NCBI GenBank assembly: GCA_013330915.1
Contig: DUHK01000112.1
Location: 1 to 6,810, forward strand
DNA from: Methanosphaera sp.
GTDB taxonomy: Archaea; Methanobacteriota; Methanobacteria; Methanobacteriales; Methanobacteriaceae
Direction: 5' to 3'
Length of the DNA: 6,810 nt
Shown: positions 1 through 6,725 of the stretch, one piece after another
Layout of the letters: the number at the start of each line of letters is the position of its first letter
Position numbering within the stretch: the first letter of the stretch is position 1
Notes under the pieces: generated by a model
The model's database searches: none
Told to the model about the DNA's origin: nothing
What the model saw: the letters and a program-made list of their open reading frames with translations, nothing else
Position numbers and translations under genes: made by a program

Positions 1-653
1 GTATTCAATATGGTAAAACCATACAACAACAATCCAATTCCCACAACATATAGTAGAGAACCAGTCTTGTCCAGCCTATCTTTTTCCATTATCCATTCGT
101 CATCTATTTTATTTAAAAGATAATATGATAACATGGCAAGGATTATTGTAATAAAGAAAACAAATCGCCAGGACAGATTATGTACAAGAACACCACTTAT
201 AGTCGGAGAGATGGTTATTCCAAGATACACGCCGGTTACATTAATACCAAGAGCATGCCCTCTGTTGGAAACCGGAATTTCTGCCGTTATCATGGAAACG
301 TTGGTTACAAAAACCATTGAAGATCCTATTGCCTGTAAGATTCTGCCTAAAAACATCAGCATTATGTTAAAGGATATCGTTGATAATAAGGAACCTGTGG
401 CAAAGATAATCAGTCCGATCTTGAAGGAACGTTTCAAACCATATTTTCCACAGAGTTTTGCCAATGGAACACCTGTCACTGCAAGAATCAATAAGTAAAT
501 GTACACTATCCAATTTTGCATAATATTACTTATATGAAAATATGAAGCAAGTGTTGGAAGAATTACTGAAAGACCATTGGAAGCATAGGCCATAGTAAAT
601 GAACTTATAGCCGCTGTTAAAATGATATATACATACTTTTTATTTTCATCCAT
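1..653 (-). CDS. MFS transporter, DHA2/EmrB-like (N-terminal part, cut by window edge)
   Basis: An integral membrane transporter of the major facilitator superfamily, most like the 14-helix DHA2 (EmrB/QacA) drug-export group. I translated 217 codons from the ATG at 651-653 down to position 3 with no stop, so the C-terminal half lies outside the window. Seven hydrophobic segments are visible at about residues 8-26, 47-66, 78-95, 100-124, 136-158, 163-181 and 198-216. Residues 65-80 (AKLCGKYGLKRSFKIG) match the MFS loop 2-3 motif A. Residues 145-156 (GITISPTISGVL) match the helix 5 antiporter motif C loosely, and SWRFVFFI follows as in DHA2 proteins. The acidic residue usual in helix 1 of DHA2 drug pumps (D in LDxTxVNVALP) appears to be Ala24. 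No Shine-Dalgarno sequence lies at normal distance: the only AGGA is 20 nt upstream, so a leaderless message or another start is possible. The family call is firm; the substrate is unknown. Confidence 0.85.
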   Translation of the reverse strand, partial: MDENKKYVYIILTAAISSFTMAYASNGLSVILPTLASYFHISNIMQNWIVYIYLLILAVTGVPLAKLCGKYGLKRSFKIGLIIFATGSLLSTISFNIMLMFLGRILQAIGSSMVFVTNVSMITAEIPVSNRGHALGINVTGVYLGITISPTISGVLVHNLSWRFVFFITIILAMLSYYLLNKIDDEWIMEKDRLDKTGSLLYVVGIGLLLYGFTILN

Positions 654-806
654 AATGATAATTATGTTAGTAATCCTATTTAGAATAATAAGATTAAACT
701 TATTAAAAAATAGATTATTTGCTGCAAGATACAATTTGACACGAATAAATTTGCAAAATTATTAAAGAATCAGAATGTTATTGTAGAAAATGATTAAAAT
801 ATTTAT
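654..806 (-). promoter_or_regulatory. Upstream region of the MFS gene; no clear promoter
   Basis: This non-coding stretch must hold the transporter promoter unless the gene is read through from the synthetase gene upstream. TATA-like stretches exist on the minus strand, for example in 697-708 and 684-692, but none is distinct from the AT-rich background and I do not choose between them. I see no coding frame or RNA gene in it. Confidence 0.3.
744..763. promoter_or_regulatory. Imperfect 20-bp palindrome upstream of the MFS gene (candidate operator)
   Basis: AATAAATTTG faces CAAAATTATT around a centre at 753/754, with 9 of 10 positions pairing and a perfect TTTGCAAA core. A further copy of AATTTG at 733-738 sits 15 bp from the one at 748-753. 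The site lies about 90 bp before the transporter start codon, in the only non-coding DNA upstream of it. Small regulators of the MarR or TetR type often control efflux pumps through such sites, but no regulator gene is visible here. The DNA is AT-rich, so a chance palindrome is quite possible. Confidence 0.25.
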
Positions 807-831
807 AAAAAAAATTAGATTTAAAAAAAAA
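807..831 (-). terminator. Oligo-T terminator of the acyl-CoA synthetase gene
   Basis: On the minus strand, runs of nine T (823-831) and eight T (807-814) follow the synthetase stop codon by about 17 nt. There is no GC-rich hairpin before them. Archaeal RNA polymerase typically stops at such T-tracts without a hairpin. Confidence 0.6.
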
Positions 832-847
832 GGAATTGAAGAAGGAA

Positions 848-2947
848 TTATAATTTGATTTTTATATCCAATGCACTGGATCCTTCTTCATAACAGAATA
901 CTGGGTTAATATCCAACTCTTTGATTTCAGGGAAGTCAAGAGTTAATCTGGTTACACGTTTAAGTGTGTCTTTTACTGCATCGATGTCACATGGAGCATC
1001 TCCACGGTAACCTTCCAGTAATTTACTTACTTTTGTACTGTTGATTTGTTCATCAATAGCTTCTTCGGTTAATCCGGAACCGAGTTTGAAGTTTACATCA
1101 TTGATTAAGTTTACGTATATTCCACCCATACCAAATCCTATGATTGGACCAAATTGAGCATCTCTTAACATACCTATAAGAACTTCTTGTCCTTTTGGCA
1201 TCATTTTTTGAACTTCTACTCCATCAGGTACAACATCAGGATGAGCTTCTTTTGCTCTTGCAATGATTTCTTCGAATTTTTCTTCTACTTCTTCTTTGGA
1301 GTTGATGTTTACTTGTACTCCACCAATATCTGTTTTGTGTAATATTTTATCTGATGCAATTTTAAGTACTACTGGGTATTGCATTTCTTCTGCTGCTTCT
1401 CCAGCTTCTTCTTTGGTTGTTGCAAGTACGATTGGTGCTGCTGATATACCATATGCTTTTGCTACTTGGTATGCTTCACTACCTATTAATGCATCTTTTC
1501 CACTTTCTTTTACAGAGTCAATAATTTTTTGGGCTTCCTCTTTGTTGATTCCTTCTAAATTATCGATTGCTGATACTTGTGATTTTTCTTTGATTTCTGA
1601 GAATTGTGACATTCCTTTGAGAGCTGTAACTGCTGTTTCAGGGAATACAAATGTTGGAATATTGTGTTCACGTAATACAAGGTTTTCTTCTACAAATGTA
1701 GGACCACCCATGTTTACTACCATGATTGGTTTATTGAATTTGTTTTTAGCATCAACAATTGCTTCTCCTACTTCTTTAGGTTTGTATGAAGCTGTAGGAC
1801 AAGCCATAATAATTGCACTGTCAATGTAATCTTCAGCTAATACTATTTCCAGTGTTTTTTCATATGCTTCAGGTGATGCATCACCAAGTACATCGATAGG
1901 GTTGTGTACACTACCTTCTTCAGGAATTACTTCCCTGAGTTTAGCCATTGTTTCATCTGTAAGTTCAGCAAGTTGTAACTCTTCTGCTTCAATTTTATCT
2001 GCGGTTAATACTCCCCCACCACCAGCGTTGGTAATTACTGCAATGTTTTTACCTTTTGGTAGTTCTGATTTGGAAAATGCTGTTCCTAAGTCAAATAGTT
2101 CCTGCATTGATCTTGCTCTCATTACCCCACTTGTTTCAAATGCGGCATCAAATGCGAAGTCGTTTCCTGCTAATGCTCCTGTGTGTGAAGATACTGCTTT
2201 AGCTCCTGCTTGACTGGATCCTGATTTAAGTAATACAACAGGTTTTTTCCTTGTTACTTCCCTCATTACTTTTATAAATCTTTCTCCTTCACTGATTCCT
2301 TCAAGGTATCCTAAAATTACATCAGTTTTATCATCACCAGCTAATTGTTCAATAACATCGATTTCTGAAACATCTGCTTTGTTTCCTAAACTAACAACTT
2401 TACTGAAACCGATTCCTTCAGATACACTCCAATCAATAATTGCTACTGTCATTGCTCCACTTTGGGATACAAATGCTATATTTCCTGGTTGAGGCATTAC
2501 TTGAGCGAATGATGCGTTAAGTGGTGTGTGTGCGTCTAAACTTCCAAGACAGTTTGGACCTTGAACGTTGATATCGTATTTTTTTGCGATTGCTGATAGT
2601 TCTTCTTCAAGTTTTACTCCTTCTCCACCAACTTCTTTAAATCCTGCTGTTAAAACTATAACGTTTTTAATTCCTTTTTGTCCACATTCTTCAATTGAAG
2701 CATTTGCGAATTTTGATGGAATTGCAACAACAGCAAGGTCACATTCTCCTTCAATGTCCAATACTGATTTGTATGCTTTTAATCCTAATATTTCACCATC
2801 TGCTTTGATGTTAATAGGATAGATTTCACCTTGATAACCACATGTTTTTAAGTTATCGGTAACAATGTAACCTAATTTTCCTTTTTGATTTGATGCGCCT
2901 ATTACGGCCACTCCTTTTGGATTGAATAATCCGCTGAGATCTTTCAT
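848..2947 (-). CDS. acd: ADP-forming acetyl/acyl-CoA synthetase, fused alpha-beta (699 aa)
   Basis: A cytoplasmic enzyme of the NDP-forming acyl-CoA synthetase family: acyl-CoA + ADP + Pi <-> free acid + CoA + ATP, with acetate the commonest substrate. Domain order is CoA-binding Rossmann (about 1-130, with GASNQKGKLGY at 17-27), succinyl-CoA-ligase-like domains (about 140-450, with QGPNCLG and FVSQSGAM) and ATP-grasp (about 470-699). The phosphorylated histidine is His255 in SSHTGALAG. The second, phosphate-relaying histidine of the beta part is His537 in ILHKTDIGGV. GFGMGG (604-609) and ELDINPV (677-683) are also typical. Length is normal for fused forms, and no GNAT domain is attached, so it is not a Pat-type lysine acetyltransferase. 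The ATG at 2945-2947 is chosen because GGAG ends 8 nt before it; the longer frame from a TTG at 2963-2965 would place that site inside the gene. Which acid it uses, and in which direction, cannot be read from sequence. Confidence 0.93.
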   Translation of the reverse strand: MKDLSGLFNPKGVAVIGASNQKGKLGYIVTDNLKTCGYQGEIYPINIKADGEILGLKAYKSVLDIEGECDLAVVAIPSKFANASIEECGQKGIKNVIVLTAGFKEVGGEGVKLEEELSAIAKKYDINVQGPNCLGSLDAHTPLNASFAQVMPQPGNIAFVSQSGAMTVAIIDWSVSEGIGFSKVVSLGNKADVSEIDVIEQLAGDDKTDVILGYLEGISEGERFIKVMREVTRKKPVVLLKSGSSQAGAKAVSSHTGALAGNDFAFDAAFETSGVMRARSMQELFDLGTAFSKSELPKGKNIAVITNAGGGGVLTADKIEAEELQLAELTDETMAKLREVIPEEGSVHNPIDVLGDASPEAYEKTLEIVLAEDYIDSAIIMACPTASYKPKEVGEAIVDAKNKFNKPIMVVNMGGPTFVEENLVLREHNIPTFVFPETAVTALKGMSQFSEIKEKSQVSAIDNLEGINKEEAQKIIDSVKESGKDALIGSEAYQVAKAYGISAAPIVLATTKEEAGEAAEEMQYPVVLKIASDKILHKTDIGGVQVNINSKEEVEEKFEEIIARAKEAHPDVVPDGVEVQKMMPKGQEVLIGMLRDAQFGPIIGFGMGGIYVNLINDVNFKLGSGLTEEAIDEQINSTKVSKLLEGYRGDAPCDIDAVKDTLKRVTRLTLDFPEIKELDINPVFCYEEGSSALDIKIKL

Positions 2948-2955
2948 AATAATTT

Positions 2956-2959
2956 CTCC
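2956..2959 (-). promoter_or_regulatory. Shine-Dalgarno site (GGAG) fixing the synthetase start
   Basis: GGAG on the minus strand is followed by eight bases and then the ATG at 2945-2947. It lies within the TTG-initiated extension of the same frame, which argues against the longer start. Confidence 0.75.
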
Positions 2960-2982
2960 AATCAATTAATTCTTTCATAAAC

Positions 2983-3012
2983 AAAAACAAACTCAAAAAG
3001 TATTTTGTTTTT
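2983..3012 (-). repeat. Inverted repeat with 9-bp arms in the synthetase leader
   Basis: AAAAACAAA (2983-2991) is the exact reverse complement of TTTGTTTTT (3004-3012), with a 12-nt spacer. In the transcript this could form an A-U stem with one G-C pair, ending about 23 nt before the GGAG site. Such a stem would be weak. It may simply reflect two oligo-A/T tracts. Confidence 0.3.
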
Positions 3013-3030
3013 CAAATCTATGAAAAATTC

Positions 3031-3064
3031 TACATGAATTATCATTATTAATTATTATCATGTA
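3031..3064. repeat. Inverted repeat TACATGA-N20-TCATGTA near the synthetase promoter
   Basis: Seven-base arms at 3031-3037 and 3058-3064 match perfectly around a 20-base AT-only-like spacer that itself contains the overlapping direct repeat TTATCAT (3039-3045 and 3055-3061, 16 bp apart). The element lies just downstream of, or overlapping, the predicted transcription start of the synthetase gene. It could be a protein-binding site or a leader hairpin. Arms are short, so chance is not excluded. Confidence 0.35.
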
Positions 3065-3074
3065 TAGATTATGA

Positions 3075-3102
3075 TTATATTTTTGTTGCAATAGATATAT
3101 AA
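3075..3102 (-). promoter_or_regulatory. TATA-box promoter candidates for the synthetase gene
   Basis: On the minus strand TTATATAT (3095-3102) fits an archaeal TATA box and predicts a start near 3070, giving a leader of about 120 nt. A second candidate, AATATAAT (3075-3082), is preceded by an A-rich, BRE-like stretch and predicts a start near 3050. I cannot choose between them from sequence. Confidence 0.5.
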
Positions 3103-3141
3103 GTCTTGTTTAAAAATTGATTAAAATGAAAATGATAAGTT

Positions 3142-3180
3142 AAAAAAAGGTTTAATAAAAAAATGAATAAATAAAAAAAA
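3142..3180 (-). terminator. Oligo-T terminator cluster of tex
   Basis: Directly after the tex stop codon the minus strand has T-runs of eight (3173-3180), seven (3157-3163) and seven (3142-3148), with no GC hairpin. Multiple T-tracts in a row are typical of archaeal gene ends. The synthetase promoter begins only about 40 bp further on. Confidence 0.6.
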
Positions 3181-5334
3181 TTAGAGTATCATGCTTAAAC
3201 TAATCCTGTTTTTTTCATTGTCAACAGACAATACTCTAACTTCAATTATATCACCTACACTGACGATATCCATAGGATGTTTAACAAATTGTGTGTCTGA
3301 TAATTCAGAAATATGTACCAGTCCGTCCTGATGTACACCAATATCAACAAATGCTCCAAAGTCAACAATGTTACGTACAACACCCTCAAGAATCATGCCC
3401 TCTTCAAGGTCTTCTATGTTAAGTACATCAGAACGTAATTGAGGAGCATCCAATTTTTCCCTTGGATCCCTACCTGGTTTTTTAAGTTCTGTGATAATGT
3501 CATTAAGTGTCCATTCCCCAACACCAAGTTCCTCAGATAGTTTTCCAACATCTTCCACATCCAATGAAACTCCACCATTTTTTACATCAAAAAGATCGTA
3601 ACCGTATACTGTTAACAATGCCAGGGTGGTGTCATATGATTCTGGATGTACGCATGTACTGTCAAGAACATTTTTTGAATCGTATATTCTCATAAAACCG
3701 GCACATTGTTCAAATGTTTTGGCACCTATTCCAGGAACTTTTAAGAGTTGATTTCTGTCTACAAATGAACCGTTCTCTTCCCTGTATGCTACAATATTAT
3801 TTGCAATTTTCTTGGATACACCTGCAACATGCTGCAGGAGTGTTGCGGATGCCGTGTTTAGGTCAACTCCAACGTTGTTCACACTTTTTTCAACTATCCC
3901 TTCCAGTGATTCGTCAAGTTTTTTCGGATTCATGTCATGCTGATACTGTCCTACACCAATGGATTTTGGATCAATTTTTACCAGTTCTGATAAGGGGTCC
4001 TGTAATCTTCTGGCAATTGAAATTGCTCCACGTTCAGTGACATCATAATCCGGAAATTCCTCTCTTGCAAGGTCACTTGCCGAATATACTGATGCACCTG
4101 CTTCATTAACAATCACGTATTTGACATCTGTGTTCTTGATTATATCCACTATAATCTGTTCTGATTCACGTGAAGCAGTTCCATTACCCAATGCTATAAG
4201 GTCAATGTCATATTTCTTGATTAAATCCCTGACTATTACCTTTGTTTCCTCGACTTTGTTTTGGGGTTCTGTTGGATATACCACCGCAGTATCAAGAACT
4301 TTTGAATATTCATCTACAACCGCCAGTTTACATCCTGTTCTGAATGCAGGATCCCAACCCAAAACTGTTTTTCCAGTTATTGGAGGCTGCATAAGAAGTT
4401 GTTCCAGATTTTTCTTGAACACCTTAATTGATTTGTCTTCAGCCACATCGGTAAGTATTGTTCTGATTTCTCGTTCTATTGCCGGAGCAATTAATCTTTT
4501 ATATGAGTCTTTAATTGCTTTTCTGATAAATTCTGTTGTGTATTTGTTGTATTCCTCTTTTTCCGGATTTGAAGAATAATTGATTAGTATTTCATCTTCA
4601 AGGAAGAATTTAATATTTTCAAGAGGAGCATCTATTTTAACGTTTAGAATTTTTTCCTTTTCTCCACGATTTATGGCAAGTATTCTGTGTTGTACAATGT
4701 CGGATATGTCCTCCGAATAATCATAGTACATTTCATATTCGGATTTGTTGCTTTCATCCTTTGCAGTTATGGAAATTTTTCCCTTTTTGATTGTTATGTC
4801 CCTAATAAATCTTCTGAAAGATGCCTTGTCAGAAATTATATCTGCTATAATATCATTTGCACCCTGTTTAGCCTCTTCTATGCTTCCAACATCTTCATTC
4901 AAATATTTTTCTGCTTCCTTATCAATTGAATGATCCAGTTTTTGATCATAGATAGTATAAGCTAATTTTTCCAAACCTTTTTCTCTTGCTTTGGCTGCTC
5001 TGGTTGATTTTTTCTGTTTGTATGGCCTGTACAAATCCTCCAATTCAACCATTGTGGAAGCTTCTTCTATTTCCTTTTCAAGTTCCAGAGTAAGCTTTCC
5101 CTGTTTTTCTATATTATTGAGAATTTGTCTTTTTCTTTCATCCAATTTTCTAAGATAAACCAGTCTTTCATTTAAAGTTCTTAATAATTCATCATTCAAT
5201 CCACCTGTTGCTTCCTTACGATACCTTGCAATAAAAGGAATTGAATTATCTTCATTTATTAAAGTGATAGCAGCATCAGCCTGCCAAGGTTTTATATTTA
5301 ATTCACTAGCAATTATTCTGTCAATATCCATCAT
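3181..5334 (-). CDS. tex: Tex-family RNA-binding protein (YqgF-like, HhH, S1 domains)
   Basis: A cytoplasmic nucleic-acid-binding protein of the Tex family, related to eukaryotic Spt6; bacterial members affect transcription and RNA handling, but the archaeal role is not defined. Domain order is complete: helical Tex N-terminal region (about 1-190, with PFIARYRKEATGGL at 33-46), a middle helical part, the YqgF/RNase H-like fold (about 323-450, with GWDPAFRTGCKLAVVD at 326-341 and ALGNGTASRESE at 381-392), helix-hairpin-helix pair (about 490-550, with LLKVPGIGAKTFEQCAGF), a second HhH-like segment starting near HPESY at 563, and S1 (about 645-717). The protein stops right after the last S1 strand and lacks the basic tail many bacterial members carry; 717 residues is normal for short forms. 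Two ATG codons abut at 5332-5334 and 5329-5331. The AGGT at 5345-5348 is 10 nt from the first, which I prefer. GWDPAFRTGCK, as I recall, resembles Firmicute Tex, hinting at transfer. Confidence 0.94.
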   Translation of the reverse strand: MMDIDRIIASELNIKPWQADAAITLINEDNSIPFIARYRKEATGGLNDELLRTLNERLVYLRKLDERKRQILNNIEKQGKLTLELEKEIEEASTMVELEDLYRPYKQKKSTRAAKAREKGLEKLAYTIYDQKLDHSIDKEAEKYLNEDVGSIEEAKQGANDIIADIISDKASFRRFIRDITIKKGKISITAKDESNKSEYEMYYDYSEDISDIVQHRILAINRGEKEKILNVKIDAPLENIKFFLEDEILINYSSNPEKEEYNKYTTEFIRKAIKDSYKRLIAPAIEREIRTILTDVAEDKSIKVFKKNLEQLLMQPPITGKTVLGWDPAFRTGCKLAVVDEYSKVLDTAVVYPTEPQNKVEETKVIVRDLIKKYDIDLIALGNGTASRESEQIIVDIIKNTDVKYVIVNEAGASVYSASDLAREEFPDYDVTERGAISIARRLQDPLSELVKIDPKSIGVGQYQHDMNPKKLDESLEGIVEKSVNNVGVDLNTASATLLQHVAGVSKKIANNIVAYREENGSFVDRNQLLKVPGIGAKTFEQCAGFMRIYDSKNVLDSTCVHPESYDTTLALLTVYGYDLFDVKNGGVSLDVEDVGKLSEELGVGEWTLNDIITELKKPGRDPREKLDAPQLRSDVLNIEDLEEGMILEGVVRNIVDFGAFVDIGVHQDGLVHISELSDTQFVKHPMDIVSVGDIIEVRVLSVDNEKNRISLSMIL

Positions 5335-5344
5335 ATTATTATCA

Positions 5345-5392
5345 ACCTATACTATCTTGGTTTAAGCAAAATTATAATATTAATAAATTAGT
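5345..5392 (-). promoter_or_regulatory. Probable tex promoter and ribosome binding site
   Basis: On the minus strand a TATA-like stretch (TTTATTAATATTATAA, 5372-5387) lies 38-53 nt before the tex start codon, predicting a short leader of roughly 10-20 nt. AGGTTGAT (5341-5348) resembles the archaeal GGTGAT-type site with one inserted T. The sequence is AT-rich throughout, so the exact box is uncertain. Confidence 0.4.
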
Positions 5393-5404
5393 TGGAAGTA
5401 TGTT

Positions 5405-5439
5405 AAAAAGATTTTGAAAAATAGTTAAAAATAAAAAAA
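5405..5439 (-). terminator. Oligo-T terminator cluster of the aldo/keto reductase gene
   Basis: Four T-runs on the minus strand, of seven (5433-5439) and five bases (5427-5431, 5417-5421, 5405-5409), begin seven bases after the reductase stop codon. No hairpin precedes them. This supports separate transcription of the reductase and tex. Confidence 0.55.
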
Positions 5440-5446
5440 GTGGAGA

Positions 5447-6601
5447 TTATGTTGATAAAAACTCTTTCATAACAGGGTTGTTTAATTCCTTATCAACATC
5501 CTTCAATAATTTTGAAATTTCAAGGTGTTGCGGACAGTACTTTTCACATGCCTGACATTCTATACAGTCACTGGCTGCACCGTTTTCTTCGTTTTGAGCA
5601 ATTACCAGGTAGGCTACCGCAGCATTTAAATCATCACCGCCCTGCGTTTTATTAATGTGATATGTATTGTATGTTGCAAAATATTTGGATATTGGAATGT
5701 TGACTGGGCAGTGTTCTATACAGTAATTACATTCAGTACATTTGATTGGTGTTAAATCGTTTACAATATCACGTACCTTATTGATTAATTCATGTTCCTC
5801 ATCGTTAAGTTTTTTTATGTCCTTGAATATTCCTATACTGCTTTCCATTTGTTCAAGACTACTTACTCCATTTAAAATCATGAAAACATTATCCAAATCA
5901 TTACAGAATCTTAATGCCCATGAAATATTTTCACTGTTGTCGTCATATTCTTTGAATATTTTTTCAACACTTTCAGGTAAATTTGCCAATGCTCCACCCT
6001 TAACCGGTTCCATTACAATAACCGGTTTTTTATATTCTGTTGCTATTTCATAACATTTTTGTGATTCTATGGATGAACTTGTCCAATCCAAATAGTTTAT
6101 TTGAAGTTGTACAAAATCACAGTCCGGAAATGCTTCCAATGCTTCAATTAATGCTTCAGGATTGTCATGGAATGAGAATCCAATGTTTTTAATTTTTCCT
6201 TCCCTTTTCTTTTGTCTTACGAATTCAAATGAATCATAATCATAGACTGCATGGTGTGTCATTTCATTTACATTGTGTATAAGATAATAATCAAAATATT
6301 CAACGCCACATTTTTCCAGTTGTTCATTGAAATATTTTTCCATGTCCTCAGGTTTTTTTACATCAAATATAGGTAGTTTTGTTGCAACTATGATATCTTC
6401 ACGAGGATATCTTTCAACGACAGCTTCCTTAAGTACCAGTTCACTGACTCCATTATGATAAGGGTATGCTGTGTCAAAGTATTTGCCCCCATTTTCAATA
6501 TAAACATCAACCATTTTTTTAACTTGTTCCATGTCTACCTTGGTTGGATCGTTTTCATCCAATTGTGGCAGACGCATCATACCAAATCCAAATTTATCCA
6601 T
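5447..6601 (-). CDS. Aldo/keto reductase with C-terminal 2x[4Fe-4S] ferredoxin domain
   Basis: A predicted cytoplasmic oxidoreductase (384 aa) of the COG1453 type: an aldo/keto reductase TIM barrel (about 1-275) joined to a ferredoxin-like domain. The barrel keeps the catalytic tetrad: Asp43 and Tyr48 in FDTAYPYHNG, Lys75 in ATKLP, His109 in YLIHNV. KGGALANL and an SLEQMESSI stretch in the last third are typical of the family's cofactor side. Two CxxCxxCxxxCP clusters follow: Cys288, 291, 294, 298 and Cys346, 349, 352, 356, each fit to hold a [4Fe-4S] cluster. The layout suggests electron transfer between iron-sulfur clusters and a nicotinamide or other cofactor, but substrate and physiological role are not known to me. 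The ATG at 6599-6601 is chosen because GGGTGAT ends 4 nt before it; the longer frame starts with a GTG (6608-6610) inside that site. Length is normal and no key residue is missing. The gene stands alone, with its own upstream region. Confidence 0.92.
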   Translation of the reverse strand: MDKFGFGMMRLPQLDENDPTKVDMEQVKKMVDVYIENGGKYFDTAYPYHNGVSELVLKEAVVERYPREDIIVATKLPIFDVKKPEDMEKYFNEQLEKCGVEYFDYYLIHNVNEMTHHAVYDYDSFEFVRQKKREGKIKNIGFSFHDNPEALIEALEAFPDCDFVQLQINYLDWTSSSIESQKCYEIATEYKKPVIVMEPVKGGALANLPESVEKIFKEYDDNSENISWALRFCNDLDNVFMILNGVSSLEQMESSIGIFKDIKKLNDEEHELINKVRDIVNDLTPIKCTECNYCIEHCPVNIPISKYFATYNTYHINKTQGGDDLNAAVAYLVIAQNEENGAASDCIECQACEKYCPQHLEISKLLKDVDKELNNPVMKEFLST

Positions 6602-6605
6602 ATAA

Positions 6606-6612
6606 ATCACCC
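6606..6612 (-). promoter_or_regulatory. Shine-Dalgarno site (GGGTGAT) fixing the reductase start
   Basis: GGGTGAT on the minus strand matches the GGTGAT part of the archaeal ribosome binding site and lies 4 nt before the ATG at 6599-6601. The in-frame GTG at 6608-6610 is part of this site and so is unlikely to be the start. Confidence 0.75.
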
Positions 6613-6642
6613 ATAATTAATATTCATACAAAGTTACTAATT

Positions 6643-6663
6643 TCTAAATAATTAATATTTAGA
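6643..6663. promoter_or_regulatory. 21-bp inverted repeat ahead of the reductase gene (candidate operator)
   Basis: Perfect 8-base arms TCTAAATA (6643-6650) and TATTTAGA (6656-6663) flank a 5-base spacer. The element lies about 42 bp before the start codon and 21 bp downstream of the best TATA candidate, so it would cover the transcription start. That position suits a repressor site. All but two bases per arm set are A or T, so chance is possible. Confidence 0.4.
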
Positions 6664-6684
6664 TTGTTTCTGATTATTTATGAC

Positions 6685-6692
6685 ATTTATAA
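6685..6692 (-). promoter_or_regulatory. TATA-box candidate for the reductase gene
   Basis: TTATAAAT on the minus strand is preceded by an A-rich BRE-like stretch (ACAAACAAA). It predicts transcription start near 6661-6667 and a leader of about 60 nt. Other AT-rich stretches nearby could serve instead. Confidence 0.4.
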
Positions 6693-6725
6693 TTTGTTTG
6701 TCTAGAATAATCTTAGCTTTTTAAA

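Noticed and set aside
133..498. 121-codon plus-strand frame
   Set aside because: It is antisense to a continuous MFS reading frame with membrane segments and family motifs; its own translation shows no recognisable domain.
1263..1829. 188-codon plus-strand frame, and further ones at 1902-2213 and 2568-2822
   Set aside because: All lie antisense to the synthetase. Their Ser/Thr-rich translations follow from codon bias on the other strand, and none has a convincing ribosome binding site or domain.
2948..2965. TTG-initiated six-codon extension of the synthetase
   Set aside because: The extension contains the GGAG site that serves the ATG at 2945-2947, and family members begin near the MKDLSGLFNPK segment.
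2948..3070. Known riboswitch in the synthetase leader
   Set aside because: The leader is almost all A and T, with no GC-containing helices or conserved loops of any class I recognise.
3507..4933. Several plus-strand frames opposite tex (3507-3695, 3714-4040, 4121-4579, 4687-4933)
   Set aside because: They are antisense to an unbroken, fully conserved Tex frame and have no family features; two of them even overlap each other.
5742..6053. 103-codon plus-strand frame opposite the reductase
   Set aside because: Antisense shadow of a conserved gene; no domain or start signal.
6602..6610. GTG-initiated three-codon extension of the reductase
   Set aside because: The GTG is part of the GGGTGAT ribosome binding site for the ATG at 6599-6601.
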